Below, in pieces: positions 23,590 to 35,103 of a DNA stretch of 64,000 bases; the first letter of the stretch is position 1; every line of letters begins with the position of its first letter. The position numbers were made by a program, and so were the translations under genes. Origin of the DNA: Maratus speciosus. Lineage: Eukaryota > Arthropoda > Arachnida > Araneae > Salticidae. The stretch lies in contig OZ010800.1 of NCBI GenBank assembly GCA_963932465.1, forward strand, positions 99,901,307 through 99,965,306, in the 5' to 3' direction. The notes under the pieces are model-generated. The model was given only the letters and a program-made list of their open reading frames with translations. It did not search any database and was not told the DNA's origin.

Positions 23590-24230
23590 AGCGGTTCCCA
23601 AACTTTTTAGTTGTGCGGACCACCAATTTTGTAAAAATAACTTTGAGGACCACTAACTACTTAATATACAAGTTAAAAATATGAGAAATAGACACCTGTA
23701 TAGTTATAGTACATACACATGACGAATATATATATATATTATGCCAGTAACTAGTAAAAGATGCTGTACATGAAGAAAAAAATATTTTTTTATAAAGAAA
23801 ATAACTTTATTTATTGTATTCACTTAGCTATCACAATTATATAAAAACTCAAAAAAAAAAAAAAAAAAAAAACTTAATGGGATTTTTGACACTGTTTCAC
23901 TGTTTGTCCTCGACCAGAGTGTCAATATCTGGATTGAAACTGGATAGTTTTAGTCTCAAATCACTCTCGGCATTCATTTTATTTCTATATTTATTTTTCA
24001 AAAAAACTAAAGTTGAAAAGGCTCGTTCACATAGATAGGTTGTAGAAAAGACCATCAAGTGTCTCAGTGCAATTTTGGCAATAGCTGGATGGTCTTGCCG
24101 AACTTTCATGCAAAATGAGACCAGTGGTGTTGTCTTAAAAATCGATTTTAAAGTCTGGTCATACGATAGTTCAATTAACGAGTCTTCTACATTTGAAGAT
24201 AATTTAAATTTTTTTAGAACGTGTAGAACG
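23590..24230 (-). mobile_element. 3' end of a hAT transposon
   Basis: CAGCGGTTCCCAAACTTTTT with GCGGACCACC following, at 23590, is the terminal repeat type of hAT elements close to the ZBED-like group. Reading inward on the minus strand comes the end of a transposase gene. The other side is cut where Helitron-like copy 2 begins, so the 5' part of the element is missing. Confidence 0.75.
23897..24230 (-). pseudogene. C-terminal dimerisation region of a hAT transposase (ZBED5-like)
   Basis: The minus-strand reading contains LVSFCMKVRQDHPAIAKIAL, then the hallmark FSTTYLCERAFSTL and NKYRNKMNAESDLRLKLSS, ending in EDKQ and a stop at 23897. This is the C-terminal hAT family dimerisation region, which also completes the catalytic fold. 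It is open over about 110 codons, but the BED zinc finger and the rest of the RNase H-like core are absent, because the left part has been replaced by another repeat. The sequence upstream of about 24230 that happens to stay in frame belongs to the Helitron-like repeat. Confidence 0.85.
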
Positions 24231-24231
24231 T

Positions 24232-24688
24232 AATGCAAAAATAGTTGGAAAATAGTGAATATATATTTTTGTTGCCATTTTCCCATATTTTTTTTAAAAT
24301 ATCTAATTAAAATACGTTATGCTTTGAAAAAAATAAATATTAATATTACAAACAAATGAAGGCATATAAATCATTAGATAGTAAATTTTCAGGTTTTTTT
24401 TTTTTTGTCCAGTTTCTTAAAAGACATCTCTTTTTTGGGATTTTTGTATCACTCAGCGACAGTTACGTCATATGCGTACTTCACTCTAGATGTTGTTTAA
24501 CACTAGATCGTAAATGAAGAAATCTTCAGCGGATGACGTCATTTTATATATAATAAAAGCGTATGTTTTAAGTCTTAAAACTAAATTTGTATTGTACTGT
24601 CTATAATTATATACATATATATATATATATTATTTTTTTCATCGTGGGCGACACTAAATTATGAAAGAGCAGAATTCTTGCTTTCTAG
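24232..24688 (+). mobile_element. Helitron-like element, copy 2, 5'-truncated
   Basis: Matches the 3' 520 bp of copy 1 (GTTGCCATTT onward) and ends with the hairpin AATTATG-AAAGAG-CAGAATT, then CTAG followed by T, the canonical Helitron 3' end. An (AT)n run sits at about 24608-24632. Its left border abuts the hAT fragment. Confidence 0.62.
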
Positions 24689-24949
24689 TTTTTACATTTT
24701 TCTATTCCCTATAGTCTTTTGATTATCCCTGTGAAATGACTTGGCTAAATTCGTAGTTCTTTCGGAATTATTTAGTACGTTATCGCCACGCGTTCATAGG
24801 ATTACGCTGTTTTGGTTCATTATAAAAGCATTTTATGCAAGATGATTTTTATAAAACTCGACGGGATCAGAATCCGAAAAATATTAAACCAACTTTACTA
24901 TTTTTATTATTAAAGGTAATCGAATTTATTAGAGATTCGACCACTTTAA

Positions 24950-26102
24950 CCCTTTATGTAGTGAATTATGAACTCATGAAAATTTTACCTTGTAACACAT
25001 TTTTCGTGAATTGTTTAAACTACATTAGAAGATTTATATAAATATTTAATAAATTTTAAAAGGATTTTAGAAGGACTGAAATATTTAGAAGGATGAAAAA
25101 TTTCATTTATATTTAAATTTGAATGTATAGGGATTTTTTGCAATATTTATAGCCCTACTCAAATCTTTTATTTTAAAAAAATTTCTTAGTATTTTGTAGA
25201 ATTAGGAAATGTACAAATATAGGGAAATTCCACAGATAATCATAATTTTTTTTTTTGTGGGGGAGGAATCAAATTTATAATATGTTTAATTTAACGGTAT
25301 GATTGGAAAACTTGATATTTTTATATTCCATAGAAAAATCCTAATATAAAGGCATCGTAAGTTACTGTTTACAAACTGTTAAGTAGCATTATTGACTTTG
25401 TAAAGTCATAATGTTACGTCAGTTAAACAATAAAAGTAACGTCACTTGCACGTGTAAATGCCATTTTTTGTGTTTTATTATTCAGAAATTAATTAAACAA
25501 GTTACTGTTATAATTTCGCATTACTTAGTGTTGTTGAGAACATTAAATAACTTTTTTTAACTGGATAGTTTTGATAATTTGTACACTTCAATGAAGGCAG
25601 AAAAAATGCTTGTATATTTTATGTAACGTCAGTTACAGAAATTTCAGTTGCAATTTTTGGGACTCAAAGAGAGATTGAAATAATCTGCAGATATTTGGGT
25701 ATTAAGACCTCAGAAAGAAATAATTTAAATTGTAAAAATTTGTTCTAGTGTTTTTAGTAAATTTTTTGCACAGATTTGAAAACAAAATTCGATGATAAAA
25801 ATATTACGTTAGTTACGATGGAATTGCCCTATAATGTTCTTACAATAGAAATATAGAAATATTTCCGAATTGAACCCCTCCCCCCCTCTCCAACGCAGAA
25901 AATGCTGAAAAGATGCAAAGGCAAAAGAAATCAGCCTTTTAAATATATTTTTACTTTGTGTAACCCAGAATGCTTTTGGAACAAGATAAAGTAATATATC
26001 TGTAACTCATTCTAAACTGTATGACAACTTATCGATGTATTAAATAAATTTTATAACAAGTTATTTTAATGGTACTTATAAGTACCGTCAGTAGATAAAG
26101 GG
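24950..26102. mobile_element. TTAA element, copy B
   Basis: Left end CCCTTTATGTAGTGAATTAT with TTAA before it (24946-24949). Right end, reverse-complemented, CCCTTTATCTACTGACGGTA with TAAA outside, one change from TTAA. The outer parts match copy A. The middle holds a TA-flanked MITE. The C-rich run near 25870 is a shared internal mark. No gene was recognised. Confidence 0.75.
25220..25831. mobile_element. TA-flanked MITE nested in copy B
   Basis: Ends TAGGGAAATTCCA and TAGGGCAATTCCA (inverted), with TA on both sides (25218-25219 and 25832-25833), as in the Tc1/mariner superfamily. It is 612 bp, has no coding capacity, and is absent from copy A. Confidence 0.72.
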
Positions 26103-26513
26103 TAAAGCCATTTTTATAAAAAAAAAATAAATAATAAACTTTTATAGAAGCATGCCAACGTGCGAAAAAAAGGGTATGGCATTTTTCTTCAAACGGATGA
26201 CTCTTAGTAACGGATGATTTTAGATTTTTTAATTTAAGATTTTTACCTTTTTTTTTTTTAACTCAACGCACTTGAAGTTCCAGATAATTTATTTTCATAA
26301 TCCTTACGAAAATCCATTTCAAGTGATTCTTGTGATCTATCGGATCCCATACGATTGAGAGCGCACGGCGCGAAAGTTAGGACATCCACTTACATCAACT
26401 TTTTAACAAATATTTTTAAAATGATAATAAATAACATGAAAATAACACGGAGATAAAATTTTTATTCCTATTTAAGCAAAAAATGGGAAAAAAAAATCAT
26501 TTTTCCGACCTTC

Positions 26514-27175
26514 TAGGGCATGTCAAACACGCGGCCCGCGGGCCACAACTGGCCCGCCGACACCTTCTCTGTGGCCCGCCAATCCTTGGCATTTTACCTT
26601 TGTTTAATTCAGTTACGAGTTACAATTTTCCAACTGAGTAAAAAAGTTGGCAATGAGGCAAAGTGAGCAATTAGGCATATATTAACAATGTTCGGTAGCA
26701 ATGTTTTTCTGGTAAAAGCAACATAATTTGAACGAGAAAACTTGTTTCATAAATGAAATGAAATACATAGCGTATAGATACAAGACACAAATTATTATTT
26801 TTTTTTGTTTGTTTAAGTTTTTACTTGAAAAAAATCCAGAAGATTAAAAGTTATACCTTTGCTAGATTAACAGAGCTTGTGTAAAATAATTTTTTTAAGA
26901 TAATACAATTTAGAAAATCGAATTAAACTTTGTAGATTTGGTTGACAAAAAGTAATGTCAAGTATTTTTTCGAAAAATAAGATTAAATAAACTATGAATT
27001 ATAATAATAACTTTGGAACTTTACTTGAATATTTGTTTACTATGGCTATGTTTCGTGCGTACAAATATTGATGTGTGCAATTCTAATAATATTATCTACT
27101 TTGTTTAATGTGGCCCGCGTCTTAGCATGCAATGCTTCATTTGGCCCACGGCGGTAGACGAGTTTGACATGCCTG
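26514..27175. mobile_element. hAT-type non-autonomous element, 662 bp
   Basis: Inverted ends TAGGGCATGTCAAAC and CAGGCATGTCAAACTCG carry GGCCCGCGGGCCACA-like blocks just inside on both sides (GGCCACAACTGGCCCG at left; GCGGGCCACATT inverted at right). GC-rich ends of this kind are typical of hAT elements that mobilise with ZBED-type transposases. The AT-rich interior encodes nothing recognised. I could not match an 8-bp target duplication. Confidence 0.65.
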
Positions 27176-27503
27176 TAGGGGTAAATTCCCCCGTAAATAA
27201 CTACATTTACAAACATCTCCATGTGCTGCCATCCGCGAATGATAATTTAAACTAAAACACATGCTTACTCAATAAGTGATTTAAATTCAGCGTTTACATT
27301 TCTAGATTCGTCTAAATAACGTTATCTAGTTAAGGGGAAAGAAAAAAGAAAATTTAGCAAGTACACACAGTTTTTTAAAAGAAATAACTGCTTGATTTTC
27401 AAACGGATTAAATATAATTAATTCGTAAGAATAATTTTAGTTAATTTTAGTATTATTATTTTTTAAGAGATTTTTTATACTTCTACAGCACATCAGTGCT
27501 TAA

Positions 27504-27704
27504 CCCTTTCACGACGAGCGTCAAGTGTACTTATCTTAATTTTTCATCAATACATTTCCCCTGTAGACATTTTTACATCATTTACGCGCTATAACTCTGT
27601 GATTAAATAATTAGAAAATTTATGTTCGAAAATATTGGCAACCAATTGCAGAGATTTCGCCCATCCTATATGACACGTATATGTACTCCTCGTCACAAAT
27701 GGGT
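27504..27704. mobile_element. TTAA-flanked MITE, 201 bp
   Basis: CCCTTTCACGACGAG at the left and ACCCATTTGTGACGAGGAG inverted at the right, with TTAA at 27500-27503 and 27705-27708. No coding capacity. Confidence 0.72.
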
Positions 27705-28196
27705 TTAAAAAAATGAAAACAAAGGAATATATATAAAATTATTTATTTAACTTTTTTTAGACCTGTAAAAATGTTTTTAGGCATATTTCTTTGCTAACGT
27801 AAATTTTCACTGAAATTAAGAGTTTTATTTTCTAGGTAAATTCTATTTATATTATTTTCTGACATAAACCTTTAAATATTTACCGCTTTTCTCAAAATGT
27901 TTTAAAAAATGCATTTTTTGTATATGCTTGTTGTTTTCGAAACATAAAGAGATTTTGTTTTTGAAAATGTCTGAGGATTAATTTCGTAAAGTTAAATAAA
28001 TCATTTTCTATTAGAATCTGAATAAAAAATTAATAATTTATAAAAATATTAAATTTAACTATATTTTGCTATGAGTGGTACATAAATAATTAAAATTTTA
28101 AAAAAGTTCATTAGTTTTGCACACATTTGTGAAATAAAAATATTTATCATCACATTTCTATTCCACTTTCTATTTGCAAAGGAAGAAAAGCGATAG

Positions 28197-29716
28197 GTGC
28201 TTCTTTTAAGAAATATATATATATATATAAATACATCTGCTGCAAGTAATTTTCCGTGTAAATGCATTGACCCCAGTCTAAAAAAATATATAAACAATGA
28301 TCATGGACATATAATCACTGGAAACCTTAATATTGATAATGATTTTAAATTGAAAAAAATAATGGGTTATGGTACTAAATATAGGCTTCCATCTAAATTT
28401 ACTGTTAAATCTACTATCAAACAGTTTACATATGATATAGATATTTTTATATATAAAATTTCAATCTATTACAATAAACCTATTGAATATTTTAATCAAT
28501 GGAAAATATTAGTAATTGAAAAATTAACTATGGCTTTAAAAAATAATATTTCTAATATGGTTTCTATTAACACAAAGCATTTTTTTCAACAAATTACTAA
28601 ATTACAAAATTACTACGGTATTACATATGTAGACAAATCTCCTAATAATTATGCAATCATATGTAAATCTTATGATCACCATCTTCTTACAACCTGTATT
28701 TCATCTAATAAATCTTTTCAAAAAACTAATGCAAATGTAATTGTAAATAATCGTAAAATTCAAAGTTATTATAAACTATTAAATATTCTATCTACTAACT
28801 TTAATTATCCTTATTTAGCTCTTATTCCCAAATTTCATAAAACTCCAATTAAATTTAGGACTGTAACTTTGGTTGCAATACACATAATAATAAAGCCAAT
28901 AAACTTCTATTAAAAATTCTTAATCAATTATATGTACTTACTACAAACAATGATAATACCCATTGTATAAAAAATAGTTATCAACTGGTAAATATTTTTA
29001 AAAATCTTCATTGTGTATATAATATAACGAGATATGACTTCAAAGATCTTTTTAATAATATAGACTTATTAGATTTACATAATATTATAAATGCATTATA
29101 TAAAAAGTATTATAAAAAACTGGAATTAAACTCTAATATAGATATCGCTTATTTTAAAACTTTAACAAACTTCATTATCTATAATAATTATATCTTGCAA
29201 GATAACACATTATATTTACATCACGTCGGTAAACCACAAGGTGGTTGTACATCCAGTTTATTATCAGACTTACACTTATATCACTATGAACGTACTTTTA
29301 CTAATAATAATCTACATTTATATCGTTATATTGATGACATAATTTTAATTACCACTGATCAATCTAAAATTTCTCAATTTCCAGTTGATTATCACGCTAA
29401 TTTGGAATTAACGGAAAACCTCTTATCTAACAATACAATTTACTTCTTAGATCTTAAAATTACATTAAAAGGCAACAAAATATTAACAGATTTATATGAT
29501 AAATGTAAAGAATTTAAATTCAAAGTTAATACATTTACAAATTTTAAATCTTGTCTTCATCATTCTGTATATCGAAATATAATACTTAATCATTTATATA
29601 GAATAAAATGTTTATGTTCTTCTCATCTAATTAACAACAATATTAAAAAACTAATTTATGATGCATTAAATCATGGTTTTCCAAAAAAATTCATTTATTC
29701 ATTAATATACAATTAG
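28197..29716 (+). pseudogene. Reverse transcriptase of a retroelement, one frameshift
   Basis: Two open frames, 28197-28913 and one ending at 29716, join through a single one-base shift near 28868. Together they encode about 490 residues. The N-terminal part has GHIITGNLNI, KYRLPSK and, before the shift, LALIPKFHKTPIKFRT, like the fingers of reverse transcriptases that read L-P-K-x-H-K-x-P. In the palm come YDFKDLFNNID (motif A), GKPQGGCTSSLLSDL (motif B) and YRYIDDIIL (motif C, with the paired catalytic Asp). The C-terminus, about 100 residues after motif C, has no GIY-YIG or RNase H motif that I see. Codons end almost always in A or T. It resembles Penelope-like reverse transcriptases more than LTR or LINE types, but the lineage is uncertain. 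Its start is unclear because the upstream part runs into an (AT)n stretch. Confidence 0.8.
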
Positions 29717-29727
29717 TACTTACATGA

Positions 29728-29730
<3 letters not shown>

Positions 29731-29767
<37 letters not shown>
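29731..29767 (+). repeat. Run of 37 A after the reverse transcriptase
   Basis: The run begins 15 bases after the stop codon of the reverse transcriptase and could be a retroposed poly-A tail. Short (AAAT)n runs follow to 29825. Confidence 0.6.
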
Positions 29768-29771
<4 letters not shown>

Positions 29772-29825
29772 AACACATGCGTAAATAAAATTACAAAAAA
29801 ATAAATAAATAAATAAATAAATAAA

Positions 29826-31485
29826 ATAAAAAAAAAATATTTATATAAAAAATTAAAAATTGTAAAATAATATTAAACAATTACTTTAGGATGGTTGGGT
29901 GGTTAGATGTTAGAGTACGGAGGAGGGTGGTTTTGTCTGGATAATACGCAATGGTTAATTTTTTAAAAAAATGATGGGGCTTTTGTATTATAACTACATT
30001 TCTAATACGTATTTTATATGGATGTTGATTTGATGTTTTATATATAATTGGTGACATTTTGTTTTAATTCATATTAAATTTAGCTTATTTAATATTTAAT
30101 CAAATTCGAAATTAACATGTTTTTAAATTTTAGTCTACTCAGGACAATATCATATAAATTAATAATAGTATACCATCTTTATAGTGATTAATATGCATAT
30201 AAGTTTATTTGATACAACTAATGTTATACTGTATGTATTAAAAATGGGTAATTAGTTTTTATTATTATTCCTCTATACTTTTTAATATTGCTTTATTTTC
30301 AACTTTGTATTCCATGATTAATTATCGGTTTCATGTGTTTGATTGTCACAATCATATTTTTTAGCTTTTTTATGGCTAATATGAAGATAATCAATACACT
30401 ATATTAATGATCTTTAGGCAATTTTGAATTCTAGAATCTGACAATCTTCTATAAACATCCATTTTTTTCCTGTTCATTTTATTGATCTATTATTTTTTAT
30501 AATTAATAGTAATTATTAAAGTTTTTTATATTTTTATTATATATAATTTATTTTATGTTATAGCATATAGCTATATTCTATATATTATCAATGTTATAAA
30601 ATTATTTAATTTCTCAGTGTAGATTAAATGGGTAGGGTAATAGAATATATTGAAAGAATTTTATTAAAATTTCATTTATTAAATTTTTTTAATAATGATA
30701 TATAGTATGGTATTATTTATATATTAGGATTTGTGTGGTAATTCAGTTGATATATTTAAAATTCATTAGCTTTTATTTGGTTCATCTTGTGACATTTAAA
30801 TAATAATAATAGTTTTAAAGTAACATAATAGATGGCAGCACCAAAATTTTGTTACAGTAATAATTTTAATTTTCTACACCAGGTGGTATTGAACGCTGCT
30901 TTGGCAATATTGTAAAATAGAAATTAAACAATTTAATAGTGTTTTTAGGTATTTTAAATATTGTAATTTGTTTTCTATTTATATTATATTAATTGAATTT
31001 ATCGCGGTATTTCAAAATGAATTAACTGAATCCATAGGTTTTAATTTCTGTGTTAACTTAACTGATTAATTCACCTTAATCTTATCGTGCTTTTGGATAC
31101 CATGTGCAGGAAGATATTTTGAAAACAACTGTGATTTTATTCGGTATGTTGTGTAATATTTCTATTTTTTATGCTATAAATACTTAAAAGATTGTATTAT
31201 TTTTTCCATTTCATGCCATTTGATATTATTCTGTTTTCATCTTAAAAAAATTCTCTTGGTCATATTGGTTGTTTGAGTACAGGAAAAAAAAAAAAATCAG
31301 CCTTTAGCTTTTTTCGCACAGAAAATACCCGATTTGCTTATATCATTGAATTCTGTACTCTTGAAAACATAATTCAATATATAAGAATTTCAATTATTTT
31401 TTTCGGTATCCATATTCTTCTTTATTTCTTCCATATTAATTCGTGTAATTAAGTATAAGGCACTTTATTTCATACATACAGTTGT
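29826..31485. other. AT-rich stretch, nothing recognised
   Basis: No gene, no paired repeat. I looked for a second open frame downstream of the reverse transcriptase (endonuclease or other) and found none. Confidence 0.5.
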
Positions 31486-31489
31486 ATAT

Positions 31490-31975
31490 TATAGGTTTGT
31501 GGCATCCAGGGAAACAGACTGACAACTGTGACAGCTGATAAACAGATAGCAAGCATACAGGGAGCATACAGTACACATGCATACAGCAAAAAGATATACA
31601 ACAGACAGGCAGACAGCAGGTAGAGTAGACAGACAGACAGCTGATATTAAACATACATACAAACAGACAGTTTTACATTGGATATAGGGAAAATAGAAGG
31701 CAGATAGACTGTCAAAAAAGACAGAGATTAGAAAAATATACAGCAGATAGCAGACAGACCGACAACAGAGAGACAGCTGATAGAAGTCTCATAGACATCA
31801 TGTCGATAGAGTACAATCTAATTATCGTAATATATACAGTCTGCGGTAGACAGACGGTAGACAAACAGAAAGTTGTCAGAGTTAGACATATGCCACACAG
31901 GGAGAGTAATAGACACAGAAAGAGTCCGACATGGACATACAGATCCAAAAAAGAGTCCGGAGATTTGCGAGCGAG
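31490..31975 (+). repeat. Degenerate CAGACAG-type simple repeat region
   Basis: About 480 bp are dominated by irregular CAGA, ACAG and ATAC words, such as AGACAGACAGACAGCTGATA. The purine bias gives open frames on both strands (Cys-rich on the minus strand), but these are composition effects. Confidence 0.6.
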
Positions 31976-34900
31976 GTGAGCAGGAGGCATATCCTCACAT
32001 TATATATATATTTAAATTCAGCAGAGTATTGTATTTTTATGTTAGAACTTTATCTACCTTTTTCAAAATTTATTATAATCTACATTCCTAAATGCATCAT
32101 TGAATCTGGAATACTATTTTTTTTTAAATATATCATTTACAATAAAATTATTATTAATTCTTAAAATACGTATCTAAACTAATATATATTTAACTTGCCC
32201 ATATCGAGCTCTATCGATTTTTCAAAAAATCAATGTCAATAGAATTGAGTTAACGATATCCAATATTTTCAATCTGATTCGTCACAAATTTAGCTGAAGC
32301 TCTAAAGGATCGATATATCCCTTATTTTATCTTCTTAAATAAATTCACACTTCTGGAAAAATCTTATTGAGGTGGAAATGTTAATTAATTGCAATGAAGC
32401 CTTAAAATGTTTCTTTCAAAACAATACATATCACATCTGCGTATCAAAAATTCATTATACAAAAAGCATTGACTATATTTAAAAAATCGATAAAATAAAA
32501 TTATATTCTCGTTGTTTTTAAAATGTTTCAATGTTTATTTTTATGAAACAAATTAAACTCTATAACTAAACGATTAAAAGGATTTGATTTATTTAATTAT
32601 AGTGTAATATTATCAGAGTCCAGCTATTCTCAGAGAAAGAACACATCCAGCAAATGGAATTTCGGATAGACAAAGAAACTCTGGAGTAATTTGCAGTGTT
32701 TTAAATGAGTATAAAACTGTCCAAGGTAATTATTTTATATTATATTTCTTCCCAGTATTTCTAAAAAGAAATAACCTACATCCAAGACCAGTAGAAAAGT
32801 ACGAGTAGAATTATTGTTCCAAAATACTTGTACGCAAATAATTGAAAGTAAAATGTCATTAGCAATCATGTAAATACAACTTTTGTTTTTCAAATTTTAA
32901 GCTGAAATTCAAAGAAAAAATTATTATTTTGATAGTATATATATTTTTTAAAGTTCAGCGCTTGTGAAGCAAAGCTAATAAAAGGTTACTAAAAATGAAA
33001 GTATATTAGTGTTGCTAAAAAGCAAATTGGGCTATTGAGTATAAATTAAGAATATCATTCAATCTCTTACTGTAAATAAAGTTAGTTTTATTGTTTAAGT
33101 AGTAACATTTATTAGTAATAAGATAACATTCAATTGTACTTTAAGAAATGATAACAAAAAATATTGTAGGAACATTTATCTATTGTCTATCACTATTATG
33201 GAGTATATTTTATTTAACAAAGTAATTTTATAAAAAATAATAATTGTATTAAAATGTAACAAATGAACATTATAAAAAATATGTGGATTGATTTGCTTTA
33301 CTTAATACAAATACAACTCTTTTTTTTTAAGATTCAGTCATAAATAGATTTTATGCAGCGTGCCCACTGCACAATCGTCCTACGTATACATTGTAGGTTC
33401 TACTAGTAACACACATATTCTATTTACAAATTAAATTTATATATTTCTCTGTTGATAGTTTAAAAAAGCACTGTCGTTTAAGGTTCACAGTATACCTACT
33501 CCATTAAGAATACTGAAAATAAGAAATTACTCGGGGTGAGACCAGCTGAATGAGGTGATAAACGTTTTGTGACTGAATTATTGCTCATTACTTCACAGAT
33601 ATTTTAGCGTTTGATAGCATTGAATATACTTCCAGAGACGAACTAAAAACAGATACATTTTTAATTCCAAACTAATTATGATACTGTAAATTTTTATAGT
33701 GAAAAGCAAACAAATCGCAATGTTACTTAATGGCATATGCACTATATTGAATAGTTAAAAATATACAAAAATATTAATTATAATTTATAATACTTAAAAT
33801 CGACTTTTCGTTCAACTTCTATGACCGTTATCAGAAAAAAGATGTTAGATTGCTTTTTAAGTTTAAATAAACAGAGTGTAATAGTCTTGAATTTGACGTT
33901 CAGAGAACTTATGAGTAGTTTATTATTAAATATCATATTTAAACGTCAAAAAACTATAGAAGTTTCACAATCACAATTTTTGTGATAAAATTGGTTATAT
34001 CAAGATCATATTTAGATGTTTACATTACAGTACAGAATTGGAATTTTTTTTAAGAAAAAAAGGGAAAACAAAACCCCAATATTTAATGCAACCGAAGGGG
34101 GCTTTTTTCTATTTATAATTGTTTTGTAATATTAGACGAATATGCTCAGATTTTTTATGCTTTCCTTATAACATGACATATTGGTACAGCCAAAATGTAG
34201 ACGCGTCGTCAACGAAATAAAGCTTATGTTTAAAGAATAGCACAGAAAATGTATCAGAATTTTCAAGTTAACTTGTTTCTGTTTTTCCATTCCTGTAATG
34301 TACCAGAATATGTAATATGTTTTCTTCCCATTAAGTTCGTTCCTAAATATTACTCTTTATTATCTTTATTTAGTTAATTTCAGGTTCCTTCATAATTGTA
34401 GGTATCAGGTACATGATATTATAACATATATTGAATTGATTAATAAATTATTATTTTTTATACATAGATTAGCATGGGAAGAAAAGACAAAAAAATACAG
34501 TATTAATTATTTTAAAACTAGAAATTAATTCGACTGAGGCCAATCTATCTTTAAATAAATGTAATTATGCTTTCTTTTTTATTATAACCGAAAAGCACAC
34601 TATCAAACATGTGACTGGAATATTTTGTTTTAAAAAGTATGCAATTTTAAAATCATTTTTATCATACTCCTAGTAAAGCCATTTTTACCAATCCCCTTCA
34701 TTTTTTTTGTCATGTTAGAAATTAAAATCGATCGTAATTTCAAATGCTTAATACTTTACAATTTATGAACAAGATGCACTGTGACTCTAATCTGATCTCT
34801 ATTGTTGCTCTTATTTTTTTTATTTATTATCGTTTACTTTTAAATCTTTTAAAAGCTTTATTACATTAATTTTAAGATAATTTTAAAACAAGTGAAGCAT

Positions 34901-35103
34901 ACAAATTCCAGTTTTTATAGTGTTTTTTCAGTTTTAATTATTTTTTTATATTTTTCTTTAAACAAGTGCGTAAAAGGAGCATTGCAATTCTCAGGTACTG
35001 TTTTGTGCTATATGCGAGCATCTATGAAAGTTGCATAAATAGTAAAATTATTTTATAAAACAAACTACGAACGAAAAAAAACAAACAAACACATTCTTCT
35101 TAA
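31976..35103. other. AT-rich stretch with one candidate exon
   Basis: No element was recognised. The only notable item is an open 109-bp segment bordered by AG and GT at 32617-32725, reported under findings. Confidence 0.4.

Noticed and set aside
31436..31990. Minus-strand Cys-rich frames that look like small secreted proteins
   Set aside because: They follow from the CAGA simple repeat, which reads as Cys, Leu and Ser codons in reverse; both strands are open for the same reason.
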